This document shows, piece by piece, positions 43,726 to 52,418 of a stretch of 64,000 nucleotides of DNA. The stretch covers positions 51,873-115,872 of the forward strand of contig CACWOH010000005.1 of assembly GCA_902762435.1 (NCBI GenBank), read 5' to 3'. The stretch comes from an uncultured Bacteroidia bacterium. GTDB taxonomy: Bacteria > Bacteroidota > Bacteroidia > Bacteroidales > UBA932. Numbering within the stretch: the stretch's first letter is position 1; each line of letters starts with the position of its first letter. A model generated the notes under the pieces. The model searched no databases. It saw only the letters and a list, made by a program, of their open reading frames with translations, and was not told where the DNA came from. The translations under genes were made by a program, and so were the position numbers.

Positions 43726-43748
43726 CAGTGGAATAATACAATACTGCC

Positions 43749-44729
43749 ATGGTGCGTCTGTTGAGAAGCAAGACAGTGAAAGGAAATGACACCTTCACTT
43801 TTTTTCGCCCTATAACGAGGAACCTTAGGGACAGTTTATTTGTTTTTAAGGATAATGTGTACTATTCCTGGCTTGTCAGAAAGAACAAGCCGAAAAGAAA
43901 TGAGAAGAGAAAGCATCATATCTCTCTCTGTATCATGTTCAAGGACGAGGCGGTCTATCTGAGGGAATGGCTTGAATACCACCTGATGGTCGGCGTGGAC
44001 CATTTTTACCTGTATGACAATAATTCTTCCGATGATTATGAAAAGGTCATCGGGAAGTATCTGGACGAAGGCGTGGTCACGCTGATCCATTGGACGAAAG
44101 AGCATGCCCAGGTGGAGGGGTATGAAGACTGCATCAGACGCTTCCAAAGCGAGAGCGACTGGATTGGTTTCATCGATGTGGACGAGTTCCTGGTCCCGGT
44201 GGAGGAAGAGTCCCTGGTTTCTTTCCTGAACCGTTTTTCCAACAGAGCCTCCGTTTTAGTTTATTGGAGATTATTCGGTTCGGGGGGTATGCTCGACAGG
44301 GATACGAAGCGCCTGGTTACGGAAGACTTCGTGGTCGCGTCGGAGAAACTGTATTCAAAAGGGAAATGCTTTTTCAATTCCAACTTCGATTATCTTTTTG
44401 GTTCCGAAAGGAACAAGTCCATGTTCCACTATCTTTGGACGGTTTCCGAGGGCAAGGCGATTCCGCCCGTGGATGTTTTCGACCATGTGACTTATATCGA
44501 TTGGTTTCCTAAGCGGAAAAAAGAGAAGATTCCTGTACAGTTGAATCATTATGTCCTCAAATCGCTGGAGGAGCACCGGGAGAAGGATAAAAAGGGAGAT
44601 GTATATTATGACCATCCTACCCATGACGACGGAATGTTTTTCTTAAGGGATAAACGGTGCACCGTGCCGGATTATCAGATCTTCAAGTATATTGCGGAAC
44701 TGAAAGTCAGGTTAAAGAACCGGGATTAG
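43749..44729 (+). CDS. family 92 glycosyltransferase
   Basis: A 326-residue GT92 (DUF23-type) enzyme, a GT-A fold glycosyltransferase related to galactan synthases. Family motifs are strong: CIMFKDEAVYLREWLEYHLM, VDHFYLYDNNSSDDYEKV, WIGFIDVDEFLVP (DxD) and VYWRLFGSGGML. The C-terminus has HYVLKSLEEHREKDKKG. No membrane span. It likely adds a hexose to a surface or capsular glycan. The coding sequence is visibly more AT-rich than its neighbours, with more A/T third positions, suggesting a more recent arrival. A -7 box precedes it and a terminator follows. Confidence 0.92.
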   Translation: MVRLLRSKTVKGNDTFTFFRPITRNLRDSLFVFKDNVYYSWLVRKNKPKRNEKRKHHISLCIMFKDEAVYLREWLEYHLMVGVDHFYLYDNNSSDDYEKVIGKYLDEGVVTLIHWTKEHAQVEGYEDCIRRFQSESDWIGFIDVDEFLVPVEEESLVSFLNRFSNRASVLVYWRLFGSGGMLDRDTKRLVTEDFVVASEKLYSKGKCFFNSNFDYLFGSERNKSMFHYLWTVSEGKAIPPVDVFDHVTYIDWFPKRKKEKIPVQLNHYVLKSLEEHREKDKKGDVYYDHPTHDDGMFFLRDKRCTVPDYQIFKYIAELKVRLKNRD

Positions 44730-44799
44730 AAGGGGATTTGCGCAGTCGCTTCGCTCCTTTGCATTTCCCAGGCTCTCCGGGAGCAAACCGACGGCAGGC

Positions 44800-44818
44800 G
44801 GACCCGAAGGGTCCTTTT
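44800..44818 (+). terminator. terminator after the GT92 gene
   Basis: GGACCC-GAA-GGGTCC hairpin followed by TTTT, 70 nt after the stop codon. Confidence 0.65.
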
Positions 44819-44819
44819 C

Positions 44820-44873
44820 GTGTATGGGCGGACCGGCCGGAAAACTCGCTTTCCGGCCGGTCCGCCCATACAC
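44820..44873. repeat. 24-bp perfect hairpin
   Basis: Left arm 44820-44843 and right arm 44850-44873 are perfect reverse complements, with the 6-nt loop ACTCGC. Neither side has the U-tract expected of a terminator, and separate terminators for the two flanking transcripts lie on each side. The GC-rich arms contain GGACCGGCCGG. Confidence 0.9.
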
Positions 44874-44899
44874 AAAAAACGCCGCACATCCGTGCGGCG
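44874..44899 (-). terminator. terminator of tRNA-Ser
   Basis: On the minus strand an 8-bp stem (44880-44887 with 44892-44899, CGCCGCAC type) is followed by T6, 23 nt after the tRNA. Confidence 0.82.
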
Positions 44900-44921
44900 C
44901 CTGCCTATGGTCTGCATTGCG

Positions 44922-45009
44922 CGGAGAGACTGGGATTCGAACCCAGGAACCGTTTTTGACGGTCACACGCTTTCCAGACGTGCCTCTTCAGCCACTCGAG
45001 CATCTCTCC
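44922..45009 (-). tRNA. tRNA-Ser (anticodon GGA)
   Basis: An 88-nt class II tRNA with a long variable arm. Acceptor GGAGAGA/TCTCTCC, anticodon loop CTGGAAA, T loop GGTTCGAATCC region, discriminator G. CCA is not encoded. Confidence 0.96.
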
Positions 45010-45020
45010 AAAAGGGACTG

Positions 45021-45028
45021 CAAATATA
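45021..45028 (-). promoter_or_regulatory. -7 box (TATATTTG) for tRNA-Ser
   Basis: Perfect match on the minus strand ending 11 nt before the tRNA 5' end. Confidence 0.72.
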
Positions 45029-45062
45029 GGATATTTTTTTCAATATCATCAATTTTTCAAGA

Positions 45063-46073
45063 TTATTTCGCAGAAAAAGGAATGACATCCAGTCTCCAGG
45101 TTATTCCGATGTCGAAATTGTCCACGCCGATGGAGCTGCTCTTGAAATAGACGGCGTGCAGGCGGAGACGGTCCCGGTTGGGCAGCGGGAAGAACTCCAC
45201 GCCGCAGCCGGCATAGACGTTCTTCGTCCCGGGCGCCACGGCCACGTCGAGCGGCCGACCGAAGGCATCCACGTTGCCGATGTCGTTGCTCTCGTAGCCG
45301 CCCTTGGCGCAGAGGTTCCATTTGCCGACGGTCCAGATGATCTTGGAGATGACGGTATAGTCCGAGAAGAAACGCTTCTGGCCGCGTCCGGCGCGGTTCA
45401 TCCACTCCACGTCCACCGCCAGGTTGCCGAAGATGAAGCGGTTGCCCGCGGCGAGGTAATTGATGGTGCGGTGGAACTCGTCCTCCACGAAGTTGACGCT
45501 CCAGAGCGTATTCCACCAGGGGGCGAAACTGCCGATCCACTCGAGGTTGTAGGCGTAGAGGTTCTGGAAGCCCAGCGAGAGGGGTGAGTTGCAGAACTGG
45601 AAGGCGAGCGTCTGCCCCGGCAGGAATTCGTACTCGGCGTTGACGCCGAAGGAGAAGCCCTGATAGAGGTTGTTGCAGAAGTTGCTGTAGTAATAGACGT
45701 CGATCGGCACCGCGTCGAATTCGTACCCGCCGATGAAGAGGGCGTTCTTGCCGACGGTGAAAGCCAGTTTGGGTGTGGCTTGCCAGCGGAGATACAGGAA
45801 GTCCGTGGCGTTGAACATGTTGCGCTCGTCGAAAACTTTTTTGTTAAGCCGCTGGCGGATGCGGAAATTCAGCTTTTCCCCCAGTTGCCCCCGGATGTTG
45901 AGGTTGAAATGGTCGCCGGTGAACTGGCTGTGATACTGGCCGTCCGCCACTTCCTGGTGGAAGGAGGCGCGGGTGTCGAAGTAAAGCTGGCTGATCTGCA
46001 CCTGGGCCCGGGCCGCAAGCGGCAGAAGCAGGGCCGCACCCGAGACAAGGCAGGAGAGAATCGTTTTATTCAT
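45063..46073 (-). CDS. outer-membrane porin, O/P-like beta-barrel
   Basis: A 336-residue protein with a Sec signal peptide (cleavage near AARAQ). The mature chain alternates short amphipathic strands and turns throughout ([54 protein letters not shown]), typical of a 14-18-strand porin of the phosphate-selective porin O/P group as annotated in Bacteroidota. It would form a diffusion channel or bind a substrate at the outer membrane. It is a single gene divergent from the GH95 enzyme; shared regulation with it is possible but not shown. The substrate is unknown. Confidence 0.82.
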   Translation of the reverse strand: MNKTILSCLVSGAALLLPLAARAQVQISQLYFDTRASFHQEVADGQYHSQFTGDHFNLNIRGQLGEKLNFRIRQRLNKKVFDERNMFNATDFLYLRWQATPKLAFTVGKNALFIGGYEFDAVPIDVYYYSNFCNNLYQGFSFGVNAEYEFLPGQTLAFQFCNSPLSLGFQNLYAYNLEWIGSFAPWWNTLWSVNFVEDEFHRTINYLAAGNRFIFGNLAVDVEWMNRAGRGQKRFFSDYTVISKIIWTVGKWNLCAKGGYESNDIGNVDAFGRPLDVAVAPGTKNVYAGCGVEFFPLPNRDRLRLHAVYFKSSSIGVDNFDIGITWRLDVIPFSAK

Positions 46074-46122
46074 CAGAGTTCGGTTTGGATGGTAAAAATA
46101 GCAAATAATGGCTGGATTTCCT

Positions 46123-46130
46123 TATATTTG
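46123..46130 (+). promoter_or_regulatory. -7 box (TATATTTG) for the GH95 gene
   Basis: Perfect match 18 nt before the ATG at 46149. Confidence 0.7.
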
Positions 46131-46148
46131 GACAGATATTTCAAGACA

Positions 46149-48476
46149 ATGAGGCATCCGCATTTCCCCCTGTTCCTGCTCTTTTCCCTGTGCGCCTGCT
46201 CCGCTCCGGCCGGTCAGGATCTTGTACTGCATTACGACCGTCCGGCGGAGTCGCTGGAAGAGGCGCTGCCCATCGGCAACGGCCGCCTGGGCGCGCTGCT
46301 GTACGGAGGTGTGGACGATGAGCGTATCTCGCTGAACGACATCACCTTGTGGACGGGTGAGCCGGACCGGGGCGCGGCGCATCCCGATCTGCTGGACGGG
46401 GTCGGCGCCCACGCTGCGGAGACCATTCCCCTGATCCGCGAGGCACTGGACCGTGAGGACTACCGCACGGCGGAGCGCCTGCAGCGACAGGTGCAGGGGC
46501 ATTTCAGCGAGGCCTACCAGCCGTTGGGAACCCTCTGGATCCGGCATACCGGAGAAGGGGAGATCACCGGCTATCGCCGGGAGCTGGACCTGGCCGCCGC
46601 CCTTGCGCGGACCAGCTACAAACGGGACGGAAAGGCATACGAGGCGGAGTACTTCGCCTCTGCCCCCGATTCTGTAATCGTGGTACATCTCGCTGCGGAA
46701 AGTGGCCTGCACGCTCGTCTGCGGCTGGATTCGCCCCTTCCGCATGCGGTCGAGGTCCGCGGAGAGTCCCTGGTTTCGGACGGGTATGCCGCCTGGCATG
46801 CCTATCCTGGCTATTATCAGTACGAGGGCGAGCAATTGCGCTACGATCCGCAGCGGGGCATCCATTTCCGCACGGTGCTGTCTGTCCGACATGCCGGCGG
46901 CGAGGTGCGTGCTGAAGGGGAGGAAATCGTGCTGGACGGCTGCCGGGAGGCGACCTTGCTGCTGGTCAACGCTACCAGTTTCAACGGCTTCGACAAGGAT
47001 CCCGTGCGGGAAGGGAAAGCGTACCGGGAACTGGCGGATGCGCAGGCCGGCCGGGTGCTGGCGCTTTCCGACGAGGCGCTCCGTGAGCGCCACGAGCAGG
47101 ATTACCGGGCGCTTTTCGACCGGGTGAGCCTGGACCTGGGCCGGACGGACCCGGAACTGGCCGCCCTGCCGACGGACGCCCAGTTGAAAAAGTATGCCGA
47201 GGGCGGCGCGAACCCCGGGCTGGAGGCCTTGTATTTCCAGTACGGGCGCTACCTGCTCATCTCGTCTTCCCGTACGGCAAGTGTCCCGGCGAACCTGCAG
47301 GGGCTCTGGAACGAGAGCGTGGATCCGCCGTGGAGCTGCAACTATACGATCAACATCAACCTGGAGGAGAACTACTGGCCGGCGGAAGTGACGGGTCTGG
47401 GCGACCTCGCCGGGCCGCTGCTGGATTTCACGCATGCGCTCTCCCGAAACGGGCGGGACGCCGCTTCGTACTTCTACGGTGTGCAGCGGGGCTGGAACGC
47501 CGGGCACAACAGCGACATCTGGGCGATGGCCTGTCCGGTGGGCCTGGGAACGGGCAGCCCGAGCTGGGCGAACTGGACGATGGGCGGCGCCTGGCTGTCC
47601 ACGCACCTCTGGGAGCATTGGCTGTTCAGCCGCGACCGTGCCCGGCTTGAGCGGGACTATCCGGTCCTGAAGGGCGCGGCGGAGTTCTGCCTGGACTGGC
47701 TGGTGGAGAAGGACGGGGAACTGCTGACTTCGCCCGGCACCTCACCGGAGAACCTCTTCATCACGGATCAAGGCGCCCGGGGCGCGACGCTTTACGGCGC
47801 GACGGCCGACCTGGCCATCGTCCGGGAGTGCCTCACGGATGCCGTTGCGGCGGCGCGCGAATTGGGCGTGGATGATGCGTTCGCAGCCGAGGCCGAAGCG
47901 GCGCTGGCGCGGCTGCATCCTTATCAGGTCGGAGCAGCCGGCAACCTGCAGGAGTGGTACCACGACTGGGCGGACATGGAGCCGCAGCACCGCCACCAGT
48001 CGCATCTGATCGGCGTGTATCCGGGACACCAGATTGCGGACGGACCGCTTGCGGACGCTGCCCGGAAGACGCTTGAAATCAAAGGTTTCGAGACGACGGG
48101 CTGGAGCTGCGGCTGGCGGATCAACCTGTATGCCCGCCTGGGTGACGGGGAGAACGCCTACCGGATGTACCGCCGCATCCTGCGTTATGTGAGTCCTTCG
48201 TCCGACAGCGACGAGCCGGATTATCAGGGCGGGGGAGGCACGTACCCGAACCTGCTGGACGCGCATCCGCCGTTCCAGATCGACGGCAATTTCGGGGCCT
48301 GCGCCGGCGTGGCGGAAATGCTGCTCCGCTCCGATGCGGACGGCAGCGTGACGCCGCTTCCGGCACTGCCCGACGCCTGGCCTTCCGGCCGGGTCACCGG
48401 CCTGCGCACCCGCGGCGGAAAGACGGTCGATATCGTCTGGCGCAACGGCAAGGTCCGCCGTTTCCGGGTGTACTGA
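46149..48476 (+). CDS. GH95 alpha-L-fucosidase lipoprotein
   Basis: A 775-residue glycoside hydrolase family 95 enzyme (alpha-1,2-L-fucosidase; some members act on alpha-galactosides). The lipobox LCAC near residue 15 anchors it to the envelope. Family signatures: [31 protein letters not shown], the (alpha/alpha)6 barrel entry [21 protein letters not shown], and [44 protein letters not shown]-type and [15 protein letters not shown] stretches. Length is normal. It would trim fucose from host mucin or plant glycans. It is monocistronic and not inside a visible susC/susD locus. Confidence 0.94.
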   Translation: MRHPHFPLFLLFSLCACSAPAGQDLVLHYDRPAESLEEALPIGNGRLGALLYGGVDDERISLNDITLWTGEPDRGAAHPDLLDGVGAHAAETIPLIREALDREDYRTAERLQRQVQGHFSEAYQPLGTLWIRHTGEGEITGYRRELDLAAALARTSYKRDGKAYEAEYFASAPDSVIVVHLAAESGLHARLRLDSPLPHAVEVRGESLVSDGYAAWHAYPGYYQYEGEQLRYDPQRGIHFRTVLSVRHAGGEVRAEGEEIVLDGCREATLLLVNATSFNGFDKDPVREGKAYRELADAQAGRVLALSDEALRERHEQDYRALFDRVSLDLGRTDPELAALPTDAQLKKYAEGGANPGLEALYFQYGRYLLISSSRTASVPANLQGLWNESVDPPWSCNYTININLEENYWPAEVTGLGDLAGPLLDFTHALSRNGRDAASYFYGVQRGWNAGHNSDIWAMACPVGLGTGSPSWANWTMGGAWLSTHLWEHWLFSRDRARLERDYPVLKGAAEFCLDWLVEKDGELLTSPGTSPENLFITDQGARGATLYGATADLAIVRECLTDAVAAARELGVDDAFAAEAEAALARLHPYQVGAAGNLQEWYHDWADMEPQHRHQSHLIGVYPGHQIADGPLADAARKTLEIKGFETTGWSCGWRINLYARLGDGENAYRMYRRILRYVSPSSDSDEPDYQGGGGTYPNLLDAHPPFQIDGNFGACAGVAEMLLRSDADGSVTPLPALPDAWPSGRVTGLRTRGGKTVDIVWRNGKVRRFRVY

Positions 48477-48555
48477 TTGTCTGGCAGGTCCGCCTGCCAG
48501 ACAAGAATCTTGAATATCCCGAACTGGACCCTCAACGTCAAATAAGGCCAAAAAT

Positions 48556-48591
48556 GCAGTTAAGGGTCCAACTTAGTGGACCCTTAACTGC
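48556..48591 (-). terminator. terminator of tRNA-Val
   Basis: A perfect 15-bp stem (48556-48570 with 48577-48591) and 6-nt loop, followed on the minus strand by ATTTTTGG. It directly abuts the tRNA 3' end. Confidence 0.88.
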
Positions 48592-48592
48592 G

Positions 48593-48667
48593 TGGGAGAT
48601 GGCGGATTCGAACCGTCGACCCCTTGCTTGTAAGGCAAGTGCTCTAAACCAACTGAGCTAATCTCCC
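48593..48667 (-). tRNA. tRNA-Val (anticodon TAC)
   Basis: A 75-nt cloverleaf: acceptor GGGAGAT/ATCTCCC, D arm GCTC/GAGC, anticodon stem CTTGC/GCAAG with loop CTTACAA, T loop GGTTCGAATCC region, discriminator A, no encoded CCA. Confidence 0.96.
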
Positions 48668-48692
48668 GTATTTGCTGTTCTGCAAGGGGATG

Positions 48693-48700
48693 CAAAGATA
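48693..48700 (-). promoter_or_regulatory. -7 box (TATCTTTG) for tRNA-Val
   Basis: TAnnTTTG match on the minus strand, 25 nt before the tRNA. Confidence 0.65.
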
Positions 48701-48785
48701 GACTTTTTTCGCTTTACAGCCAAATTATTCGATTTTTTAAAAAAATAATGCAATCTTTGCTGCCCGTTTTGCATCTATGCGGTGT

Positions 48786-49337
48786 ATGAAAAGTATCTTA
48801 GGAAGGTTGATGGTGGCCCTGGCCGCACTGCTAGCCGTGTCGGCGTGCTCGAAAGACGCGCTCGTCACGCGTGCGGAGTATGACGCCGAATGGGCTGCCG
48901 CCTACTTCCTGGGAACGGACGGACCCGGTTCGGTGGGCTACTATCGGTTGTCGCTGGCGCAGGGACGGACGGACGAAGACCTCGCCCTCGTATCCTCCGG
49001 CGCCGTGCTCAACCTGCAGCTGACCGCCCCCGTCGCGGAAGGCCTCGGCCTGCCGGACGGAACCTACCGGGGAAGTACGGAGCGGGAAACCGCCTTTACA
49101 TACAACTACGGCCAGGTGCAGCCGGACAACAGCGTCGCCGGTTCGTATGTCGGGATCCGTCCCGGCACGTCGAAGCCGATGCAGTACTATCCGGTGGGCG
49201 AAGGCGAAGCGAGCATCGTTTTCGGCCGGGACGGCGGATACGAAATCAGCGTCCGGGTGAAAGCCGAGAGCCGCACCTTCGTATTTACTTACGGAGGGCC
49301 CGTCGAGACCTACGACTGCGCCGAGCCGGGACTTTGA
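48786..49337 (+). CDS. hypothetical lipoprotein
   Basis: About 183 residues. A lipoprotein signal with lipobox VSAC near residue 18 is clear when starting at 48786; an ATG at 48777 adds three residues. The mature part is predicted beta-rich with several short strand-turn units (GYYRLSLAQGRTDEDLALVSSGAVLNLQL) and no Cys or recognised motif. Similar anonymous lipoproteins are common in the phylum. A near-match -7 box (AATCTTTG) lies at 48752-48759. It precedes the tmRNA gene by 19 nt. Confidence 0.78.
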   Translation: MKSILGRLMVALAALLAVSACSKDALVTRAEYDAEWAAAYFLGTDGPGSVGYYRLSLAQGRTDEDLALVSSGAVLNLQLTAPVAEGLGLPDGTYRGSTERETAFTYNYGQVQPDNSVAGSYVGIRPGTSKPMQYYPVGEGEASIVFGRDGGYEISVRVKAESRTFVFTYGGPVETYDCAEPGL

Positions 49338-49356
49338 AATACTTCACAAATCATTC

Positions 49357-49724
49357 GGGGATGTTCTGGTTTTGACAGCACTGATTTCGGATGGTAAGCA
49401 CGTCGGGCGTAGGAGGCTGGCCCGTTAATCCCAGTCTTCAAGCCATAACTCTAATCTCTCAGAGATTGAGCATTAATCGATGCCGCCAAGGCTGCGGCAC
49501 GACGTATATCCCTCCAGCTTTAGGCCGGTTCAGTCTGGATCCAGGGGTATCATCAAAACCGGATGCTCGGGGAAGACGCCTCTAGGCCCCGCTAAGATTT
49601 CAGAGGATAAGCCCCCGGTGGCCTGCCTTCCGGCAGCCGCGGGCCGACAATCAAAGAAAGGATAAGCGTGTAGAAAGCTACCTGGGACTTTGTTTGGACG
49701 GCGGTTCGACTCCGCCCATCTCCA
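49357..49724 (+). ncRNA. ssrA: transfer-messenger RNA
   Basis: A 368-nt tmRNA that rescues stalled ribosomes. The tRNA-like ends pair as GGGGATG with CATCTCC and include the G3-U70 wobble that marks alanine charging. The 5' GTTTTGACAGC and the 3' GTAGAAAGCTACCTGG, TTGTTTGGACG and GGTTCGACTCC are standard. CCA is not encoded. Internal GC-rich repeats fit pseudoknots. I could not find a tag frame ending in the usual ALAA-like residues in any of the three frames. Possible stops at the expected place include the TAA at 49473, but the resume codon is unresolved. A terminator follows directly. Confidence 0.93.
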
Positions 49725-49725
49725 C

Positions 49726-49756
49726 AAAAATGCCGACCAGACTGGTCGGCATTTTT
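49726..49756. terminator. bidirectional terminator between ssrA and mutT
   Basis: A perfect palindrome: 15-bp arms (AAAAATGCCGACCAG type) around one base, with A5/T5 at the ends, stopping both converging transcripts. Confidence 0.9.
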
Positions 49757-49757
49757 G

Positions 49758-50156
49758 TCATTTCAAGGCTTCTTCGATCAGCGGCAGGAGCTGCTCGTCG
49801 GCGGGAAGCCAGCGTACGGAGGCGAGGTCCGCGGCGGACAGCCAGCGGGCGGCTTCGTGCTCGAGCAGATGCAGTTCCTCCGAGGCGGGGGAGCACCAGA
49901 AGCAATGCAGCGTGAGGTGGAAATCGGGGTAGTCCCATTCGATGGTTTTCAGCAGGTCGCCGACCCGGATCTCCGAATCCAGTTCTTCGCGGATCTCGCG
50001 CTCCAGGGCCGCCTGCGGCGTCTCGCCGGGCTCCATCTTGCCGCCCGGGAACTCCCACCAGTCCTTCCAGGGGCCGTAGCCTCGCTGCGTCGCGAAAATA
50101 CGGTCCCCGCGCCGGATCACGGCGGCCACCACTTCGATGCATTTCCTGCCTTCCAT
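49758..50156 (-). CDS. Nudix hydrolase, MutT-like (8-oxo-dGTP diphosphatase)
   Basis: A 132-residue Nudix protein. The Nudix box is GGKMEPGETPQAALEREIREEL, complete with the REUXEE metal-binding glutamates (given here as a short core EREIREEL). Upstream VAAVIRRGDRIFATQRGYG and WWEFPGGK match the MutT branch that cleans 8-oxo-dGTP from the nucleotide pool. Length is usual for MutT. A TATCTTTG box lies 4 nt before the ATG. It is a single-gene unit. Confidence 0.9.
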   Translation of the reverse strand: MEGRKCIEVVAAVIRRGDRIFATQRGYGPWKDWWEFPGGKMEPGETPQAALEREIREELDSEIRVGDLLKTIEWDYPDFHLTLHCFWCSPASEELHLLEHEAARWLSAADLASVRWLPADEQLLPLIEEALK

Positions 50157-50160
50157 ACTG

Positions 50161-50168
50161 CAAAGATA
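50161..50168 (-). promoter_or_regulatory. -7 box (TATCTTTG) for the MutT-like gene
   Basis: Perfect match on the minus strand ending 4 nt before the ATG at 50156; leaderless candidate. A divergent box lies 13 nt away. Confidence 0.7.
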
Positions 50169-50181
50169 GCATGAAAATGAT

Positions 50182-50189
50182 TACCTTTG
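50182..50189 (+). promoter_or_regulatory. -7 box (TACCTTTG) for the CobW-like gene
   Basis: TAnnTTTG match 22 nt before the ATG at 50212. Confidence 0.68.
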
Positions 50190-50211
50190 CATCCGCTAAA
50201 ACGACTTTGAA

Positions 50212-51426
50212 ATGAACCTGAATCTGGAAAACAAGGACCTGCCGGTCCTGTTGCTCACCGGCTATCTCGGAAGCGGGAAAACCACCCTTCTGAACCGGAT
50301 ACTCACCAACCGCCGCGGCATCAAGTTCGCGGTGATCGTCAATGACCTGGGCGAGGTCAACATCGACGCGGACCTGATCGAGAAAGGCGGCGTCGTGGGC
50401 CAGACCGACGACAGCCTCGTCGCCCTGCAGAACGGATGCATCTGCTGCACCCTCAAGATGGACCTCATCGCCCAGCTGGAGGAGATTTCGCGGATGAACC
50501 GCTTTGATTACATCGCCATCGAGGCGAGCGGCATCTGCGAGCCCGCGCCCATCGCCCAGACCATCAACTCTTATCCGCAGCTGTCCCGCCCGTCCTATCC
50601 GGGCGTGGCCGTACCGAAGCTGGACTGCATCGTCACGGTGGTGGACGCCCTCCGGATGAAGGACGAGTTCGCCTGCGGGGAGGCCCTGCAGCGCGAGGAC
50701 ATCGACGAAGAAGATTTGGAGAACCTGGTGATAGAGCAGATCGAGTTCTGCAACATCGTGCTGCTGAACAAGGCCTCGGAAGTGACGCCCGAAGAGCTGG
50801 GCCGCGTGCGGAGCATCGTCCGCGCCCTGCAGCCGAAGGCGGAGATCCTGACCTGCGACTACGGCGACATCGAACTTGACAAGATCCTTCACACCGGCCT
50901 GTTCGACTTCGACAAGGTGGCCACTTCCGCCGCCTGGATCGCCGAAATCGAAGGCGACGACGACGATGATGACGATGACCACGACCACGATCACGATCAC
51001 GACGAGCACGGGCATCATCACCACCATCATCATGATGAAGATGAAGGAGAAGCCGAGGAATACGGCATCGGGACCTATGTGTACTACGCCCGTCCCGCTT
51101 TGGATATCAACAAGTTCGACTATATGGTGGCGCGGAAGTGGCCCAAGGAGATCATCCGGGCGAAGGGCCTTTGCTACTTCAGTGCGGACCCGGACAAGTG
51201 CTTCCTCTTCGAGACCTCCGGCAAGCAGAAGAACCTCAAGGATGCCGGGCTCTGGTTCGCCGCCATGCCCCGGGAGCAGCTGCGCGATCTGATGGAGCGC
51301 GACGCGAAGCTCCGCCGCGACTGGGATCCCGAATTCGGCGACCGGATGAACAAGATCGTCTTCATCGGCCAGCACCTGGACAAGGAGCTGATCGAGTCCC
51401 TGATGGACGGCTGCCTGGAAGCGTAA
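50212..51426 (+). CDS. CobW/ZNG1-family G3E GTPase with His/Asp-rich metal loop
   Basis: A 404-residue COG0523 GTPase. P-loop GYLGSGKTT at 17-25, Walker B-like VNDLGEVNIDADL, the metal-binding CICC at 76-79 and guanine-specificity NKAS are visible. An unusual linker at about 248-275 consists of runs of Asp and His and would bind several zinc ions. The C-terminal CobW domain (VYYARPALDINKFDYMVARKWPKEIIRAKGLCYF) is complete. These chaperones hand zinc or another metal to client enzymes, often under zinc limitation. The stop overlaps the next ATG by 1 nt. No Zur-box-like palindrome was evident at the promoter. Confidence 0.92.
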   Translation: MNLNLENKDLPVLLLTGYLGSGKTTLLNRILTNRRGIKFAVIVNDLGEVNIDADLIEKGGVVGQTDDSLVALQNGCICCTLKMDLIAQLEEISRMNRFDYIAIEASGICEPAPIAQTINSYPQLSRPSYPGVAVPKLDCIVTVVDALRMKDEFACGEALQREDIDEEDLENLVIEQIEFCNIVLLNKASEVTPEELGRVRSIVRALQPKAEILTCDYGDIELDKILHTGLFDFDKVATSAAWIAEIEGDDDDDDDDHDHDHDHDEHGHHHHHHHDEDEGEAEEYGIGTYVYYARPALDINKFDYMVARKWPKEIIRAKGLCYFSADPDKCFLFETSGKQKNLKDAGLWFAAMPREQLRDLMERDAKLRRDWDPEFGDRMNKIVFIGQHLDKELIESLMDGCLEA

Positions 51427-52412
51427 TGTATACCGAAGGCGTTTCCGTCCTGGCCATCCTGCTGGTTGCGACCCTGGTCCTGCTGGTGCTGAACGCCGTT
51501 GTGGCCGGGCTGCTCGCCCTGTTGTGCCGCCTGACTTTCTGGCGCTGCTTCCGCTGGGGCCTGCTGTCGCTGATCCTCCCGCCGGTGCTGCTGCTTTACG
51601 GCGTGCTGGTTGAGCGCAACTGCTACCGGGTCCGGACGGTGGAAATCGCTTCCGAGACGCTTCCTGCGGCCTTTGACGGCTACACGCTCGTGCAACTGTC
51701 CGACATTCACGCCCGCTCGTTCCGCTATCGCGTCCGCTCGCTGGAGCGCGCCGTGGACAAGGTCAACGCCCTGGGGGCGGACCTAATTGTTTTCACCGGC
51801 GACCTCGTGACGATCGGCCCCGTGGAGCTGTTGAAGACGGCTCCCGCGCTGTCACGCCTGCACGCGCCGGACGGGGTGCTCTCCGTACTGGGCAACCATG
51901 ACTACTGCCCCTATATGCCCGGGGCCCGGCGGCGGGCGAACCTCGACTCCCTCGCGCTGGTGGAAGACCGCGAACGCGCGATGGGCTGGGACCTGCTGCT
52001 CAATGAGAACCGGATCATCGCCCGGAGCGGCGACACACTGGCCGTCGTGGGCGTGGAGAACATCTCCGCTTCGCCGGCCTTCCCCTCGACGGGCGACCTG
52101 GCCAAGGCGATGGCGGGGACGGAAGGCGCCTGGCGCATCCTGCTGAGCCACGATCCCACGCACTGGGAGCGCGACGTGGTGGGGAAGGAGGACATCCCGC
52201 TCACGCTCAGCGGCCACACCCACGCCGCCCAGGTGTCCCTCTTCGGCCTGTGGACGCCGAGCAGCCTCATTTACCTGCACAACCACGGCCTGTACAAAGA
52301 GCAGGGGCAGTATCTCTACGTGAACATCGGCCTGGGCGAGACCATCTTCCCGGCCCGCTTCTGCGCCGTCCCGGAGATTACCCGGATTGTTTTGCGGCGC
52401 AAAATGGAATAG
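51426..52412 (+). CDS. membrane metallophosphoesterase (YkuE/YaeI-like)
   Basis: A 328-residue protein with two N-terminal membrane spans (about 6-33 and 38-60) and a calcineurin-type phosphoesterase domain. All five motifs are present: LSDIH, FTGDLV, LGNHDY, LLSHDPTH and SGHTHAAQ, which hold two metal ions. Relatives act on lipid or nucleotide phosphodiesters at the membrane, for instance as LpxH-like enzymes. The start overlaps the CobW stop (TAATG), so the metallochaperone may supply this di-metal enzyme; that link is inferred. Confidence 0.9.
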   Translation: MYTEGVSVLAILLVATLVLLVLNAVVAGLLALLCRLTFWRCFRWGLLSLILPPVLLLYGVLVERNCYRVRTVEIASETLPAAFDGYTLVQLSDIHARSFRYRVRSLERAVDKVNALGADLIVFTGDLVTIGPVELLKTAPALSRLHAPDGVLSVLGNHDYCPYMPGARRRANLDSLALVEDRERAMGWDLLLNENRIIARSGDTLAVVGVENISASPAFPSTGDLAKAMAGTEGAWRILLSHDPTHWERDVVGKEDIPLTLSGHTHAAQVSLFGLWTPSSLIYLHNHGLYKEQGQYLYVNIGLGETIFPARFCAVPEITRIVLRRKME

Positions 52413-52418
52413 CGCAGC

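Noticed and set aside
44712-44966. Overlapping short frames on both strands around the 24-bp hairpin
   Set aside because: The frames encode mirror-like peptides because the DNA is a palindrome; no gene features.
46149-48476. Polysaccharide utilisation locus around the GH95 gene
   Set aside because: There is no SusC/SusD pair, sensor or second glycosidase next to it; the divergent porin is not a SusC-type receptor.
49391-49665. Short open frames within the tmRNA gene
   Set aside because: They lie inside the structured RNA and are not conserved-looking proteins.
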